NCBI RefSeq assembly: GCF_004378255.1
Contig: NZ_SNQG01000001.1
Location: 186,001-250,000 of the forward strand
Direction: 5' to 3'
From: Mucilaginibacter phyllosphaerae
GTDB taxonomy: Bacteria > Bacteroidota > Bacteroidia > Sphingobacteriales > Sphingobacteriaceae
Length of the DNA: 64,000 nt
The notes under the pieces are model-generated. The model did no database searches. It was not told where the DNA came from and saw nothing but the letters and a program-made list of their open reading frames with translations. Shown piece by piece: positions 55,450-64,000 of this stretch. Position 1 is the first letter of the stretch; each line of letters opens with the position of its first letter. The translations under genes and the position numbers were made by a program.

Positions 55450-56325
55450 ATGAAAACTATTAAGGATGTATTCCTTTCCTTTCGGCAAAGTTTAGCCGGT
55501 GTGTATGATACCCTTGAAACAGAGGTAATTGCATTACTGGTGCTGGAAGAAATTACCGGCATATCCCGCGCGAAACTCAAAGCTTTCCCCGAAGATACAA
55601 TACCGGGCGAAGCCTCAGAAAAGATAGAGGGCATTCTTATCGAGCTAAAAACCGGTAAACCGGTACAATATATTTTAGGCCACACCGAATTTTATGGCCT
55701 TAACTTTTTAGTAAATCCAGCCACACTGATTCCACGGCCGGAAACAGAAGAACTGGTGGAATGGATATTACAAAGTAAAAAGTTAGTACCTAACAGCCAA
55801 AAGCCTGTGTATGTTTTAGATATTGGTACGGGCAGCGGGTGCATTGCCATCAGCCTTAAAAAGAATTTGCCGGATGCTGTTGTTACAGCAATTGACATAT
55901 CTGCCGATGCCCTGCACACGGCTAAACAAAACGCTGTAATAAATGGTGCAGAAGTAACCTTTATTGAACAGGATATATTAGAAAGCCGGGAATTAAAAAG
56001 CGAAAGCAAAAACTTCGATATTATTGTTTCTAACCCACCATATGTTACCCTGCAGGACAAACTGCTGATGCATAAGAATGTTACCGGCTTTGAGCCGCAT
56101 TCGGCACTTTTTGTACCCGAGCATAACCCGCTGATATTTTATGAAGCCATTGCCGATTTTGCGATTCAGCATCTTTCTAAAAACGGATTATTATTTTTAG
56201 AGATCAATGAAAATTTTGGAAAAGAAACTATTGAGTTATTATCTGATAAGTATTTTATTAACATTGAGTTAAGAAAAGATATGAGCGGCAGGGACAGAAT
56301 GATAAAAGCCGTTAAAGCATCTTAA
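55450..56325 (+). CDS. prmC: Peptide chain release factor N5-glutamine methyltransferase PrmC (HemK)
   Basis: It methylates the GGQ glutamine of release factors, using SAM. ATG 55450 (MKTIKDVFLS) is preferred to the ATG at 55435, which adds MLLCC. The 291-residue protein has a helical N-domain with GKPVQYILGHTEFYGLNFLV, then LIPRPETEELVEWIL, the SAM loop VLDIGTGSGCIAISL and the catalytic IIVSNPPYV motif. Its last 4 bases overlap the 3' end of the convergent xerD gene. Confidence 0.96.
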   Translation: MKTIKDVFLSFRQSLAGVYDTLETEVIALLVLEEITGISRAKLKAFPEDTIPGEASEKIEGILIELKTGKPVQYILGHTEFYGLNFLVNPATLIPRPETEELVEWILQSKKLVPNSQKPVYVLDIGTGSGCIAISLKKNLPDAVVTAIDISADALHTAKQNAVINGAEVTFIEQDILESRELKSESKNFDIIVSNPPYVTLQDKLLMHKNVTGFEPHSALFVPEHNPLIFYEAIADFAIQHLSKNGLLFLEINENFGKETIELLSDKYFINIELRKDMSGRDRMIKAVKAS

Positions 56326-57227
56326 CTCCTTGGATGAAAATCAATAATTGTGCTCTTTAAAAAACCTCTGTCCAGGTGGGTGTAGATCTCTGTTGTGGTG
56401 ATACTTTCGTGGCCCAGCATTTCCTGTACGGCACGCAGATCGGCACCGCCCTCTATTAAATGGGTTGCAAAAGAATGCCGGAAAGTATGCGGACTAATCG
56501 TTTTTTTTAATCCGGTTATTTCTGCCAGTTCCTTTATCAGCAAAAATATGTAAACCCGGCTCAACCTTTTACCGCGGCGGTTTAAAAAAACCATGTCCTC
56601 CTCCCCCTTTTTAATTTCGACATGTACACGTACCTGTTCTATCCAAATTCTGAGCGCCCTTATGGCTTCGCCCCCAATAGGTATCAGGCGCTCTTTACTG
56701 CCTTTGCCTATTACCTTAATAAATTCCACATCGGTTTGCAAAAACAGGTTTGAAAGGCGCAGTTCCGTTAACTCAGATACCCGCAGGCCGCAGCCATACA
56801 GCACCTCTAAAATTGCTTTGTTGCGTGTCCCTTCGGGTTTAGACAGGTCAATAGCCGCTATCATCTTATCAATATCGGGTACGCTTAAGGTATCGGGTAG
56901 TTTACGGGGTATCCTGGGGGTTTCCAATAGTTCCGACGGGTCGGCCGCTATCAGGTCTTCCATCAGCAGGTATTTGTAGAATGCTTTTATGCCCGATATG
57001 ATGCGCGATTGTGTGGACGGGATCATGCCTAATTCATTCACCCAATTAATAAAACCACGTAAATCCTGTAAAGAAATTTCTGTAGGTAATTTTTTAATTA
57101 TTTGTAAATCAGAGAATTGATATAACTTATCTAAATCATTACTATAAGCATTGATAGAATTTGCTGCAAGCGACCGCTCCAGTTTCAAATAAGTTTTAAA
57201 TCCTTTTATTGCCGATGGCCAGTCCAA
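56322..57227 (-). CDS. xerD: Tyrosine recombinase XerD
   Basis: A 301-residue site-specific recombinase that with XerC resolves chromosome dimers at dif. The SAM-like N-domain covers 1-90. Catalytic residues are R149 in GCGLRVSELT, K174 in IGKGSKERLIPI, H247 and R250 in SPHTFRHSFATHLIEGG, H273 in LGHESITTTEIYTHL and nucleophile Y282. It is convergent with prmC and divergent from aroQ, an arrangement I recall from other Bacteroidota, so it is the housekeeping enzyme and not a mobile-element integrase. No dif site was recognised in the window. Confidence 0.94.
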   Translation of the reverse strand: MDWPSAIKGFKTYLKLERSLAANSINAYSNDLDKLYQFSDLQIIKKLPTEISLQDLRGFINWVNELGMIPSTQSRIISGIKAFYKYLLMEDLIAADPSELLETPRIPRKLPDTLSVPDIDKMIAAIDLSKPEGTRNKAILEVLYGCGLRVSELTELRLSNLFLQTDVEFIKVIGKGSKERLIPIGGEAIRALRIWIEQVRVHVEIKKGEEDMVFLNRRGKRLSRVYIFLLIKELAEITGLKKTISPHTFRHSFATHLIEGGADLRAVQEMLGHESITTTEIYTHLDRGFLKSTIIDFHPRS

Positions 57228-57267
57228 TTGATTTTAGTTTTAATGATTTATACCTAAGTTTGAACAA

Positions 57268-57690
57268 ATGAATATACAAATTGTAAACGGGCCAAATTTA
57301 AACCTGCTTGGCGTACGCGAAAAATCTATATATGGCAACAGCGATTTTGAAAGCTACCTTGCCGAATTGCAAAACCATTTTACAAACATCACCATTAATT
57401 ATTATCAAAGTAATATTGAGGGCGAAATTATAAACAAACTGCACGAGGTTGGTTTTAGTTACGATGGTATAGTGCTTAACGCCGGTGCTTATACCCATAC
57501 TTCTGTTGCCATTGCCGATGCTATTGCAGCCATTAACACCCCAACAATCGAAGTGCACATTTCTAACGTATATAAGCGTGAAGAATTCAGGCATCATTCT
57601 ATGCTGGCTGCTAACTGTAAAGGTGTAATAGCAGGTTTTGGAATGCATTCCTACAGGCTGGCTATCGAAAGCCTGTTGCTGGCGTATTGA
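57268..57690 (+). CDS. aroQ: Type II 3-dehydroquinate dehydratase
   Basis: The enzyme catalyses the third step of the shikimate pathway (3-dehydroquinate to 3-dehydroshikimate). It has the standard 140-residue length. NGPNLNLLGVREKSIYG carries R17 and catalytic Y22. ISNVYKREEFRHHSM carries the second Arg region, and GVIAGFGMHSYRLA is the C-terminal signature. It is divergent from xerD with 40 nt between them. Confidence 0.97.
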   Translation: MNIQIVNGPNLNLLGVREKSIYGNSDFESYLAELQNHFTNITINYYQSNIEGEIINKLHEVGFSYDGIVLNAGAYTHTSVAIADAIAAINTPTIEVHISNVYKREEFRHHSMLAANCKGVIAGFGMHSYRLAIESLLLAY

Positions 57691-57718
57691 AGATAATTTA
57701 AACAAAGTTAAACCCCTA

Positions 57719-57736
57719 CCCTGATAGCTATCGGGA
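57719..57736. repeat. Near-perfect 18-bp palindrome with GATAGCTATC core
   Basis: CCCTGATAGCTATCGGGA is palindromic except for one mismatched pair and lies in the 56-nt gap between aroQ and the mscS-type gene. Similar CCCGATAGCTATCGGG elements are, in my recollection, scattered through intergenic DNA of Sphingobacteriaceae. It may act as a weak terminator or a dispersed repeat. Confidence 0.45.
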
Positions 57737-57746
57737 CGAAATTGCG

Positions 57747-60314
57747 ATGATGAATAAAGTTTTTAAAATATGTTCGGTTACGTTACTGCTGTTTACTTTA
57801 TTCGTGGCAGGCGTTGCTGCACAAACCAAACATAAACCACAATCCGTACGCGATTCGTTACGCCGGGCCATCCTGCGGCGCGATTCGATGATGCGCACTT
57901 TCAGAAAATCTGATACATCGATCAATAACCTGCTGCAAAAGGTTGAATATTACACCGCATCTTTTAACCAGGTAAAAACAAGCCTGTCGCGCAATATCGA
58001 TACTGCCGAGATCAGCCAAAAGCTGCCCGCTTTCGAGAAACGCATCGGCCTGATCAAAAACCTGATCGACGACGACCGCTCGAGCACATTACGCTACCTG
58101 TATGCCATCCGCGATATCCTGACCCGCAGCGATGACCAGCTGGATATCTGGCAGGATAAACTGGCCGGTATCAATTCCAAGCTGGTGCAAAACCAAAACG
58201 AACTGGCATCCATGGCCAAAGATCCGGCCCTTAAAATTGTGCCTGCCGACAGCAATTTGCTCACTACTTATCTTGTGCAGAAGATAGCGATGGAAAGCAA
58301 GCATAACCGGCTGGATAGTACTAATAAAAAGCTGTTACTTAAAATAGGCTTGCTGCAAAACCGAATCTCATCGGTATATATTTCCCTGCTGGACCTGAAG
58401 GACCAAATAGATATCAAGATTCGTGAATTTAGCATACAGGCTTTAAGCGACGAGAATAACAGCATTTGGGAAATGGACAGGAACACCCAAAGTACCTTTA
58501 AAACAGCGCTTACTAAAACTGTGGTGATGAATACCAAGCTGTTCACCTTTTTTATCACCCGCGATCCGTTCATTCACCTTTTGGGCATACTGCTGCTGGC
58601 TTTGTTTTTTACCTGGATCCATACCAACAGGCGCAAGATCTTAAAGATAAAAGAATCACCGCAGGGGGTGTTCAGCCAGGCAAAATACGTTGCCTTTTAT
58701 CCGTACGCAGCGGCCATAATCGTGGCATTTTCTATAGCCCCCAATTTTTACGATCATCCGCCGGTAGTGGTTTTAGAAATCTTCTTCCTGGTAATGATAT
58801 CTGCATTGCTTTACCTGGTTAAAAAAACCTGCCCGCAGCAATTGTTTAAATACCTGCGTACCATGTTCATTTTAGCGGCAGTATATAGCTTAAGCAACCT
58901 GTTTGTAGAAGTATCAAACACCGATAGGGTTATTGTGCTGATATTATCCCTTATTACCGCTGTTGTAAGCTACCGGTTTTTAAAACAGGTAAGCCTGGCG
59001 CCGGAAGATTATCTGCCCTACACGCAACCCATCTTAAAAATACTTATCGGCTTGCAGGTTATAGCATTTTTATTTAACGTTTTTGGGCGCGTTACCCTAT
59101 CCAAAATACTTGGCGTTACCAGCATATATAACTTATGGCTGGCTTTGGGGATGTACTACCTGGTACAGATACTGATGCAGGCATTGTTTATGCAGTTAGA
59201 GGCTAATAAAAACAGTAACGGACTAAGCTCGTTTATTGATTTTAAATTATTGCAAAACAAGTTTAAAAGCATTTTAACCATACTGGCAAGTGTACTTTGG
59301 CTGATTATGCTTTTCCAAAATTTAAGCGTAGAGGATGCCGTGTTTAGTCACCTCAAAAAATTCCTGACTGATGACCGGAACATTGGAGGTACAAATACAA
59401 GCTTTACCTTCCAAAGCATTATCATTTTCATAGCGGTTATCTGGCTATCATCTATAGCAGCAAGAATAATAAGTTACCTTTATGAGGTAGCCGGCAAAAA
59501 TGCCAGTGATATTGATATCCTTAAAAAGAAGAACCGCACCTCTACCCTGCTGATAAAGCTTGGAGTATTTTCGGTTGGTTTTTTATTGGCTGTTACCGCA
59601 TCCGGCTTCCCGCTGGATAAGATCACCATTATTATTAGTGCTTTTGGTATAGGTATTGGTTTTGGTTTGCAAAATATTGTAAACAACCTGGTATCGGGGC
59701 TTATACTGGCATTTGAGAAACCTATTCAGATAGGCGATATCATTGAAGTGGATAACCGTTCGGGCACGATCATGGAAATCGGCATCCGGTCCAGCAAAAT
59801 TGCCACCAGCGACGGCGCCGAGGTGATCATCCCCAATGGCGACCTGATATCTCACCATGTAATTAACTGGACATTGAGTAACAATAACCGCCGTATAGAA
59901 CTGATCATCGGCGTGGCCTATGGTTCGGATATTGAAAAGGTTAAAGGCATCCTTACAGACCTGCTTTGCAGCCGCGAGGACATTATGGACACCCCGGATC
60001 CCCTGATATTTGTACATAACCTTAACGAAAACTCGGTAGATTTCAGGCTATTGTTCTGGGCGGCAGATATTGGCACCTGGTTATCACTCAAAAGCAACGT
60101 ACTGACAGCTATTTACGATGCGTTTGATAAAGAAGGTATCGAGATCCCGTTTCCGCAGCGCGATCTGCATTTAAGGTTAACCACCCAGCAGCAGGAATTA
60201 TTTAAAAGGAAAAAGAAAAAAGTAGCTGCACCTGAGAATACCACACCGCTTACCGATACCAACGACACCGACCTGCCGGATGCAGGCACCGGCCCGATAG
60301 CGCCGGATCAATAA
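57747..60314 (+). CDS. Large MscS-family mechanosensitive channel
   Basis: An 855-residue inner-membrane channel that opens on osmotic downshift. Signal peptide 1-26 ends VAGVAAQ. A periplasmic helical/coiled region spans about 40-265 (SNYLLQKVEYYTASF-like heptads, long charged helices), followed by eight or more membrane helices (about 275-600). The MscS core follows: LDKITIIISAFGIGIGFGLQ (pore helix, about 622-642), IVNNLVSGLILAFEKPIQIG, then the beta-domain IIPNGDLISHHVINWTLSN. The C-terminus is a charged disordered tail. It belongs to the MscK/YbdG-like large members, and the conserved Gly/Ala pore pattern is intact. Confidence 0.93.
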   Translation: MMNKVFKICSVTLLLFTLFVAGVAAQTKHKPQSVRDSLRRAILRRDSMMRTFRKSDTSINNLLQKVEYYTASFNQVKTSLSRNIDTAEISQKLPAFEKRIGLIKNLIDDDRSSTLRYLYAIRDILTRSDDQLDIWQDKLAGINSKLVQNQNELASMAKDPALKIVPADSNLLTTYLVQKIAMESKHNRLDSTNKKLLLKIGLLQNRISSVYISLLDLKDQIDIKIREFSIQALSDENNSIWEMDRNTQSTFKTALTKTVVMNTKLFTFFITRDPFIHLLGILLLALFFTWIHTNRRKILKIKESPQGVFSQAKYVAFYPYAAAIIVAFSIAPNFYDHPPVVVLEIFFLVMISALLYLVKKTCPQQLFKYLRTMFILAAVYSLSNLFVEVSNTDRVIVLILSLITAVVSYRFLKQVSLAPEDYLPYTQPILKILIGLQVIAFLFNVFGRVTLSKILGVTSIYNLWLALGMYYLVQILMQALFMQLEANKNSNGLSSFIDFKLLQNKFKSILTILASVLWLIMLFQNLSVEDAVFSHLKKFLTDDRNIGGTNTSFTFQSIIIFIAVIWLSSIAARIISYLYEVAGKNASDIDILKKKNRTSTLLIKLGVFSVGFLLAVTASGFPLDKITIIISAFGIGIGFGLQNIVNNLVSGLILAFEKPIQIGDIIEVDNRSGTIMEIGIRSSKIATSDGAEVIIPNGDLISHHVINWTLSNNNRRIELIIGVAYGSDIEKVKGILTDLLCSREDIMDTPDPLIFVHNLNENSVDFRLLFWAADIGTWLSLKSNVLTAIYDAFDKEGIEIPFPQRDLHLRLTTQQQELFKRKKKKVAAPENTTPLTDTNDTDLPDAGTGPIAPDQ

Positions 60315-60334
60315 TTATTAATGCAGTTTACCAC

Positions 60335-60362
60335 CCACCCTATTTGCACAGCAATAGGGTGG
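60335..60362. terminator. Hairpin terminator between the MscS-type gene and the convergent glycosyltransferase
   Basis: CCACCCTATT (60335-60344) and AATAGGGTGG (60353-60362) form a perfect 10-bp stem with an 8-nt loop, 21 nt after the mscS-type stop and 50 nt after the stop of the opposing gene. It can serve both strands. No long T-run follows on either side. Confidence 0.7.
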
Positions 60363-60411
60363 CGCAATAAGATACGCAGGAGTGGGTAATGAGCGTTTAA
60401 CAGGTTATTTG

Positions 60412-61452
60412 TTAATTTAGATCTGTTTTTTCCAGATCGGTGAACCTGGTTTTTTTACCAATGAAAAAATCCCATACTATACTGCGCGAATAGGTACCGG
60501 TTAAAGGCAGCGCCGGCTTTGTTGCCGGGGCAATTTTATTTTTAAATTTCCCTTTAAACAGCTTACGGACAAAATTTTGATGCGCGCGGCTGATAGCCCA
60601 GGCATCCTTGCGCTTTCCCTCCATCAAAAAACGGAACAAGGCCAGCAGATCCATCCAAAACCGAAGGCTGATGACCCATGCGCCATGCCAAAACGGTAAA
60701 TTATTTTTAAGCAGCAAAAGGTTGTTACGAAAGTTAAGATAGGTTTTAAAAGGATTTTCGGCGTTAAGCGTACCGCCGCCAACATGGTACACTACCGATT
60801 GCGGGCAGTACATGATCTTGTAACCCATATTTTTTAAACGCCAGCAAAGGTCTATCTCTTCCATGTGGGCAAAAAACCTTTCGTCGAAACCACCGCTCAG
60901 GTCCCAATATTTTTTTTTGATGAACATGGCTGCCCCTGTTGCCCAAAAAATCTCTCCTGCGTTATCATACTGCCCCTTATCCTCTTCTATTTCGTAAAAG
61001 ATGCGCCCCCGGCAAAAAGGATAACCAAACTTATCAATATAGCCACCGGCAGCCCCGGCATGCTCAAAATGGTTTTTGTGATGATAAGCCCTTATTTTAG
61101 GTGCAGCGGCGGCAATTTGTTCATCGCTTTGCATCAACTCAATCACCGGCTGTATCCAGCCCGGCTCTACCTCCACATCAGAATTCAGCAAAATATAATA
61201 GGCTGCATCTACCTGCGCCAATACCCGGTTGTATCCGCCGGTAAAGCCGTAGTTTTGCTTGTTTTCAATTATTTTAACATCAGGATAACGGCTCCTTAAA
61301 AACGCTACAGAACCATCGGTAGAGCCGTTATCGCCCACTACAATATCCAGGTTGGGCCAGGTAGATGCCAGCACAAAGGGTAAAAAATCGCGGAGGTATT
61401 TGATGCCGTTCCAGTTCAATATCACTACGGCAACTTTGGGTATATCTGTCAT
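60412..61452 (-). CDS. Glycosyltransferase family 2
   Basis: A 346-residue GT-A glycosyltransferase. The nucleotide-binding start is VAVVILNWNGIKYLRDFLPF, followed by IVVGDNGSTDGSVAFLRS, the GFTGGYNRV loop and LLNSDVEVEPGW with the metal-binding DxD-like D-V-E. The acceptor region holds FWATGAAMFIKKKYWDLSGG and FDERFFAHMEEIDLCWRLKN, as in rhamnosyltransferase-like enzymes. It lacks strong membrane helices and probably acts at the inner face in surface-glycan assembly. Its ATG overlaps the upstream acyltransferase stop by 4 bases (ATGA). Confidence 0.93.
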   Translation of the reverse strand: MTDIPKVAVVILNWNGIKYLRDFLPFVLASTWPNLDIVVGDNGSTDGSVAFLRSRYPDVKIIENKQNYGFTGGYNRVLAQVDAAYYILLNSDVEVEPGWIQPVIELMQSDEQIAAAAPKIRAYHHKNHFEHAGAAGGYIDKFGYPFCRGRIFYEIEEDKGQYDNAGEIFWATGAAMFIKKKYWDLSGGFDERFFAHMEEIDLCWRLKNMGYKIMYCPQSVVYHVGGGTLNAENPFKTYLNFRNNLLLLKNNLPFWHGAWVISLRFWMDLLALFRFLMEGKRKDAWAISRAHQNFVRKLFKGKFKNKIAPATKPALPLTGTYSRSIVWDFFIGKKTRFTDLEKTDLN

Positions 61453-62357
61453 CTGTTAAAATCCTCCGGCTTATATTTCCATCTGCGATGGCTCCACAGC
61501 CAATATTGCGGTTTTTCCTGAATTAGTTTTTCCAGGTAGCGCACATGCGCTTCGGTTATTTCATATTCGGCAGTTTGTTTGGGCTGCTCAATAAGCGGTA
61601 CCAGCGTATAAGTGTAATAGCCGCGCTTTACCCTGTCTATCCGGTAAAAAATCACCGCGGCATCAATTAGTTTTGCCAGTTTTTCTATCCCCAAAAATAC
61701 GGCTGTTGGCTGGTTTAAAAAATTGGTAAAGTAATTTATCTCGTGGTAGTTTGGGGTTTGGTCGCTTACCAGTACGCTAAAGGTAAGCTGGTTTTTTAAG
61801 GCTATCATGGTGCGCAGGGTTTGCCGCATGGCAACCAGTATGGCACCGAAACGTGCCCGCACGCGGTTAAACATATCGTTAAAAACCTCGTTGGTTTGGG
61901 GCTTGTAAACAATAATGCGCTTTTCGTTTGTTAATAAACCAAAGGCAAGCGCCGCCATTTCCCAATTGCAGTAATGCCCTGCTGCAGCTATAATACTGCG
62001 GTTTTGGCCAAAATAATGCGCAACCAGCTCGGGGTTGGTAGGCTTCATCCGTTTGCGCAGCGATTTTTCTGAAACGGTTATCATTTTTATCGTCTCTACC
62101 ATCAAATCGGCCAGGTAGCGGTAATAACGGCGTTCTATTTTGCGGCGTTCGGCCTCGCCCCTGTCGGGGAATGCATTTTTAAGATTTGTGGCCACTACAC
62201 CCCTTCTGTACCTTACCAGGTAATAAAGCACCAGGAAGATCATATCCGCTACGCCATATAAAAACCAAAACGGCAGTAATGATACCAGGTACAGAAAAAA
62301 TATACCTGTATTTAAAGCCACTTTTCTTAACATTTTTACCAATTTTGCCACAAACAT
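61449..62357 (-). CDS. Lysophospholipid acyltransferase, LpxL/HtrB family
   Basis: A 302-residue inner-membrane enzyme that adds a secondary acyl chain to lipid A or a similar lipid. The N-terminal membrane segment (about 18-48) is followed by RRGVVATNLKNAFPDRGEAE, the catalytic H128-x4-E133 in AAGHYCNWEMAAL, and the substrate site RRWKYKP near the end. It is divergent from wbqC by 11 nt and translationally coupled to the GT2 gene. The pair suggests envelope lipid/glycan assembly. Confidence 0.92.
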   Translation of the reverse strand: MFVAKLVKMLRKVALNTGIFFLYLVSLLPFWFLYGVADMIFLVLYYLVRYRRGVVATNLKNAFPDRGEAERRKIERRYYRYLADLMVETIKMITVSEKSLRKRMKPTNPELVAHYFGQNRSIIAAAGHYCNWEMAALAFGLLTNEKRIIVYKPQTNEVFNDMFNRVRARFGAILVAMRQTLRTMIALKNQLTFSVLVSDQTPNYHEINYFTNFLNQPTAVFLGIEKLAKLIDAAVIFYRIDRVKRGYYTYTLVPLIEQPKQTAEYEITEAHVRYLEKLIQEKPQYWLWSHRRWKYKPEDFNR

Positions 62358-62368
62358 AAAAAATATAT

Positions 62369-62980
62369 ATGATTGAGAACGGTGCTGTTTTACCTATGTT
62401 TTACCTGCCCCCGGTAGATTATTTTACAAAACTGAACGCTTTTAAACCGGATGTGGTGTTTGAAAAGGAAGAACATTTCCCTAAACAAACCTACCGTAAC
62501 CGGGCCGTTATCTACTCGCCGGATGGCCGCCAAACGCTTACTGTGCCTATTATAAAAGGCTCTAAAAACCATACGATAACCCGGGATGTAAAAATAAGTT
62601 ACGATTTTAGATGGCAGCGCCTGCACTGGATGAGCCTGCAAACCTGCTATCGCCGGTCGGCCTATTTTGAATATTACGAGGATGATTTTGCACCCTTTTA
62701 CCAAAAGCAGCCTGTTTTTTTATTTGATTACAATCAGGAATTACTGCAACTGTTGCTGCGCCTGTTAAAAATAAAGGCCGAACTGAAATTTACCGATACC
62801 TACGAGGCCGCATACCCCAACTTAACCGACCTGCGCAAGGCATTCAGCGCAAAAAATACAGTTAATGCTGAACAAAAGGCCTACTTTCAGGTTTTTGAAG
62901 AGCGGAGAGGCTTTTTAGAGAACCTGAGCATTGTCGATCTGCTGTTTAACCAGGGCCCGCAGGCCGTAAATTATTTATAA
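62369..62980 (+). CDS. WbqC family protein
   Basis: A 203-residue soluble protein of the WbqC family, found in many Bacteroidota and in O-antigen clusters, with no confirmed activity. Features include MFYLPPVDYFTKLNAFKPDV near the start, YRNRAVIYSPDGRQTLTVPI, then KISYDFRWQRLHWMSLQTCY and RRSAYFEYYEDDFAPFYQ. The central aromatic-rich blocks are the family core. The stop overlaps the corA start by one base (TAATG). Confidence 0.9.
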   Translation: MIENGAVLPMFYLPPVDYFTKLNAFKPDVVFEKEEHFPKQTYRNRAVIYSPDGRQTLTVPIIKGSKNHTITRDVKISYDFRWQRLHWMSLQTCYRRSAYFEYYEDDFAPFYQKQPVFLFDYNQELLQLLLRLLKIKAELKFTDTYEAAYPNLTDLRKAFSAKNTVNAEQKAYFQVFEERRGFLENLSIVDLLFNQGPQAVNYL

Positions 62981-64000
62981 TGGCTTCTTACAACAAGCGC
63001 GTACACTACAAACATCCCAAACGCAAAATTAACGTTGGTGCGCGCCCCGGTTCAATCATCATTCCTGATGACGCACAGGAGCCGCGGATCATTATTTATT
63101 CGTTTAACGAGGACGACCTGCAAACCAGCAAGGGTAAGGATATGAAAACCATTACCCAGCAAATTGATAAGTGCAAGGGCCACACCCACTGGATAAAAAT
63201 TAACGGCCTGGGCGATGCCAATCTGATTGAGGATATCGGCACTTTTTTAGGCATCAACCTGCTGGTATTAGAGGATGTGGTAAATACACACCAGCGCCCA
63301 AAGTTTGATGAATACGAAGGCTATGTTTTTGGCACCAGCAGGATCATTTATTTTAATAAAGATAATGAACTGATAAACTGCCAGTTTAGCGGCCTGGTAA
63401 AAGATAACATCATCATCAGCTTTGAAGAAAGCCATTTTGATTATTTTGAAGTAGTTACCACCCGCCTTAAAGCCGGTAAAGGGGTTATACGCACTGCAGG
63501 GCCCGGCTATATATTTTACGCCCTTACAGATACCATTCTGGATAATTACTTTGTGCTGCTATCTAAAATTGGCGACATGATAGATGAGACTGAAGACAAG
63601 CTTTACAAAAGCCCCGATAAAAGCATCATGTTTGATGCACAGCAATTAAAGCGTACGCTCATCATCATCCGTCGCGCCTGCTGGCCCGAGCGTGATAAGA
63701 TCAATGATATGATTCGCAGCGAAAGCTCGGAGATAACTAAAGATACCAAGCTTTTTTTGCGCGACGCTTATGACCATTGTATCCAGGCCATGGATATGGT
63801 AGAAAGCTACAAAGAGGTAACATCAAGCATAATCGACCTGTACCTGAGCATGGTGAGCAACCGCATGAACGAGATTATGAAGGTGCTGACCATCATTTCG
63901 GTAATTTTTATCCCTTTAACCTTTATAGCCGGTATATATGGCATGAACTTTAGCCGGCAAGACGACCACGGCCGAATAATTAAAGATAACATGCCCGAAT
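62980..64000 (+). CDS. corA: CorA-type magnesium/cobalt transporter (cut by right window edge)
   Basis: The 340 visible codons start at ATG 62980 inside the wbqC stop (TAATG). The cytoplasmic funnel domain includes GINLLVLEDVVNTHQRPKFD and a willow helix region with ETEDKLYKSPDKSIMFDA and LKRTLIIIRRACWPERDKIN. The first membrane helix begins near residue 305 (VLTIISVIFIPLTFIAGIYG) and is followed by the signature YGMNF of the pore mouth. The second helix and the C-terminus lie beyond the edge. It is a second Mg2+ system beside MgtE. Confidence 0.94.
   Translation, partial: MASYNKRVHYKHPKRKINVGARPGSIIIPDDAQEPRIIIYSFNEDDLQTSKGKDMKTITQQIDKCKGHTHWIKINGLGDANLIEDIGTFLGINLLVLEDVVNTHQRPKFDEYEGYVFGTSRIIYFNKDNELINCQFSGLVKDNIIISFEESHFDYFEVVTTRLKAGKGVIRTAGPGYIFYALTDTILDNYFVLLSKIGDMIDETEDKLYKSPDKSIMFDAQQLKRTLIIIRRACWPERDKINDMIRSESSEITKDTKLFLRDAYDHCIQAMDMVESYKEVTSSIIDLYLSMVSNRMNEIMKVLTIISVIFIPLTFIAGIYGMNFSRQDDHGRIIKDNMPE

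Noticed and set aside
56322..57227. Integrase of a mobile element
   Set aside because: The recombinase has housekeeping neighbours (prmC, aroQ), standard XerD length, and no attachment sites or cargo genes.

Overview
This window looks like a chromosome segment of a Bacteroidota bacterium, most likely Sphingobacteriaceae (Mucilaginibacter/Pedobacter-like). The grounds are three complete SusC/SusD pairs, a one-piece hybrid two-component sensor, an ECF sigma/FecR pair linked to an STN-type SusC, Bacteroidota-type TAnnTTTG promoter elements, few Shine-Dalgarno sequences, and many lipoproteins with Cys followed by Lys-Lys. The genus is an inference from gene content and style, not from a marker gene. 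No rRNA, tRNA, CRISPR array, transposase or phage gene was seen.

Bases 1-44 kb hold three adjacent polysaccharide utilisation loci (PULs), mostly on the minus strand. PUL I (1-11.6 kb) has a hybrid two-component regulator, SusC, SusD, a GH5 glycanase with a ricin-type lectin tail, and the start of a GH2 enzyme that runs off the left edge. The GH5 gene carries an in-frame TAG that cuts the lectin domain. PUL II (11.9-24.2 kb) is a rhamnoside locus: SusC, SusD and a GH78 rhamnosidase on the minus strand, then a divergent AraC regulator and a second GH78 on the plus strand. Both transcription units carry the same direct-repeat operator placed exactly 21 nt from a TAnnTTTG box. PUL III (25.7-43.9 kb) has an ECF sigma factor, FecR anti-sigma, STN-SusC, SusD, GH89, GH35, an HGSNAT-like membrane acetyltransferase and GH92, with a GH43 upstream. 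A membrane protein of unknown function with an internal duplication (24.3-25.5 kb) sits between PULs II and III.

After an acyltransferase-3 gene comes a 955-base convergent gap (45.1-46.1 kb). It holds degenerate pyrimidine-rich repeats and, in an AT-rich stretch, two perfect DnaA boxes. From 46 kb to the right edge the genes are housekeeping and repair functions: a DUF4130/radical SAM putative DNA repair pair, DUF3140, a UBP-type zinc finger, a GNAT, a SAM hydrolase with a signal peptide, bioB, mgtE, a ribD/DMT/YigZ operon, prmC, xerD, aroQ, an MscS channel, a LpxL-like acyltransferase with a glycosyltransferase, WbqC, and a corA gene cut by the right edge.

In the PULs, SusD lipoproteins would capture glycans at the cell surface, SusC would import them, and the glycosidases would trim them in the periplasm. 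Each locus uses a different class of regulator. The most rewarding points for follow-up are the shared operator/promoter layout of PUL II, the interrupted lectin domain, the acetyltransferase/GH89 pairing that mirrors a lysosomal step, the duplicated membrane protein and the 45-46 kb gap.
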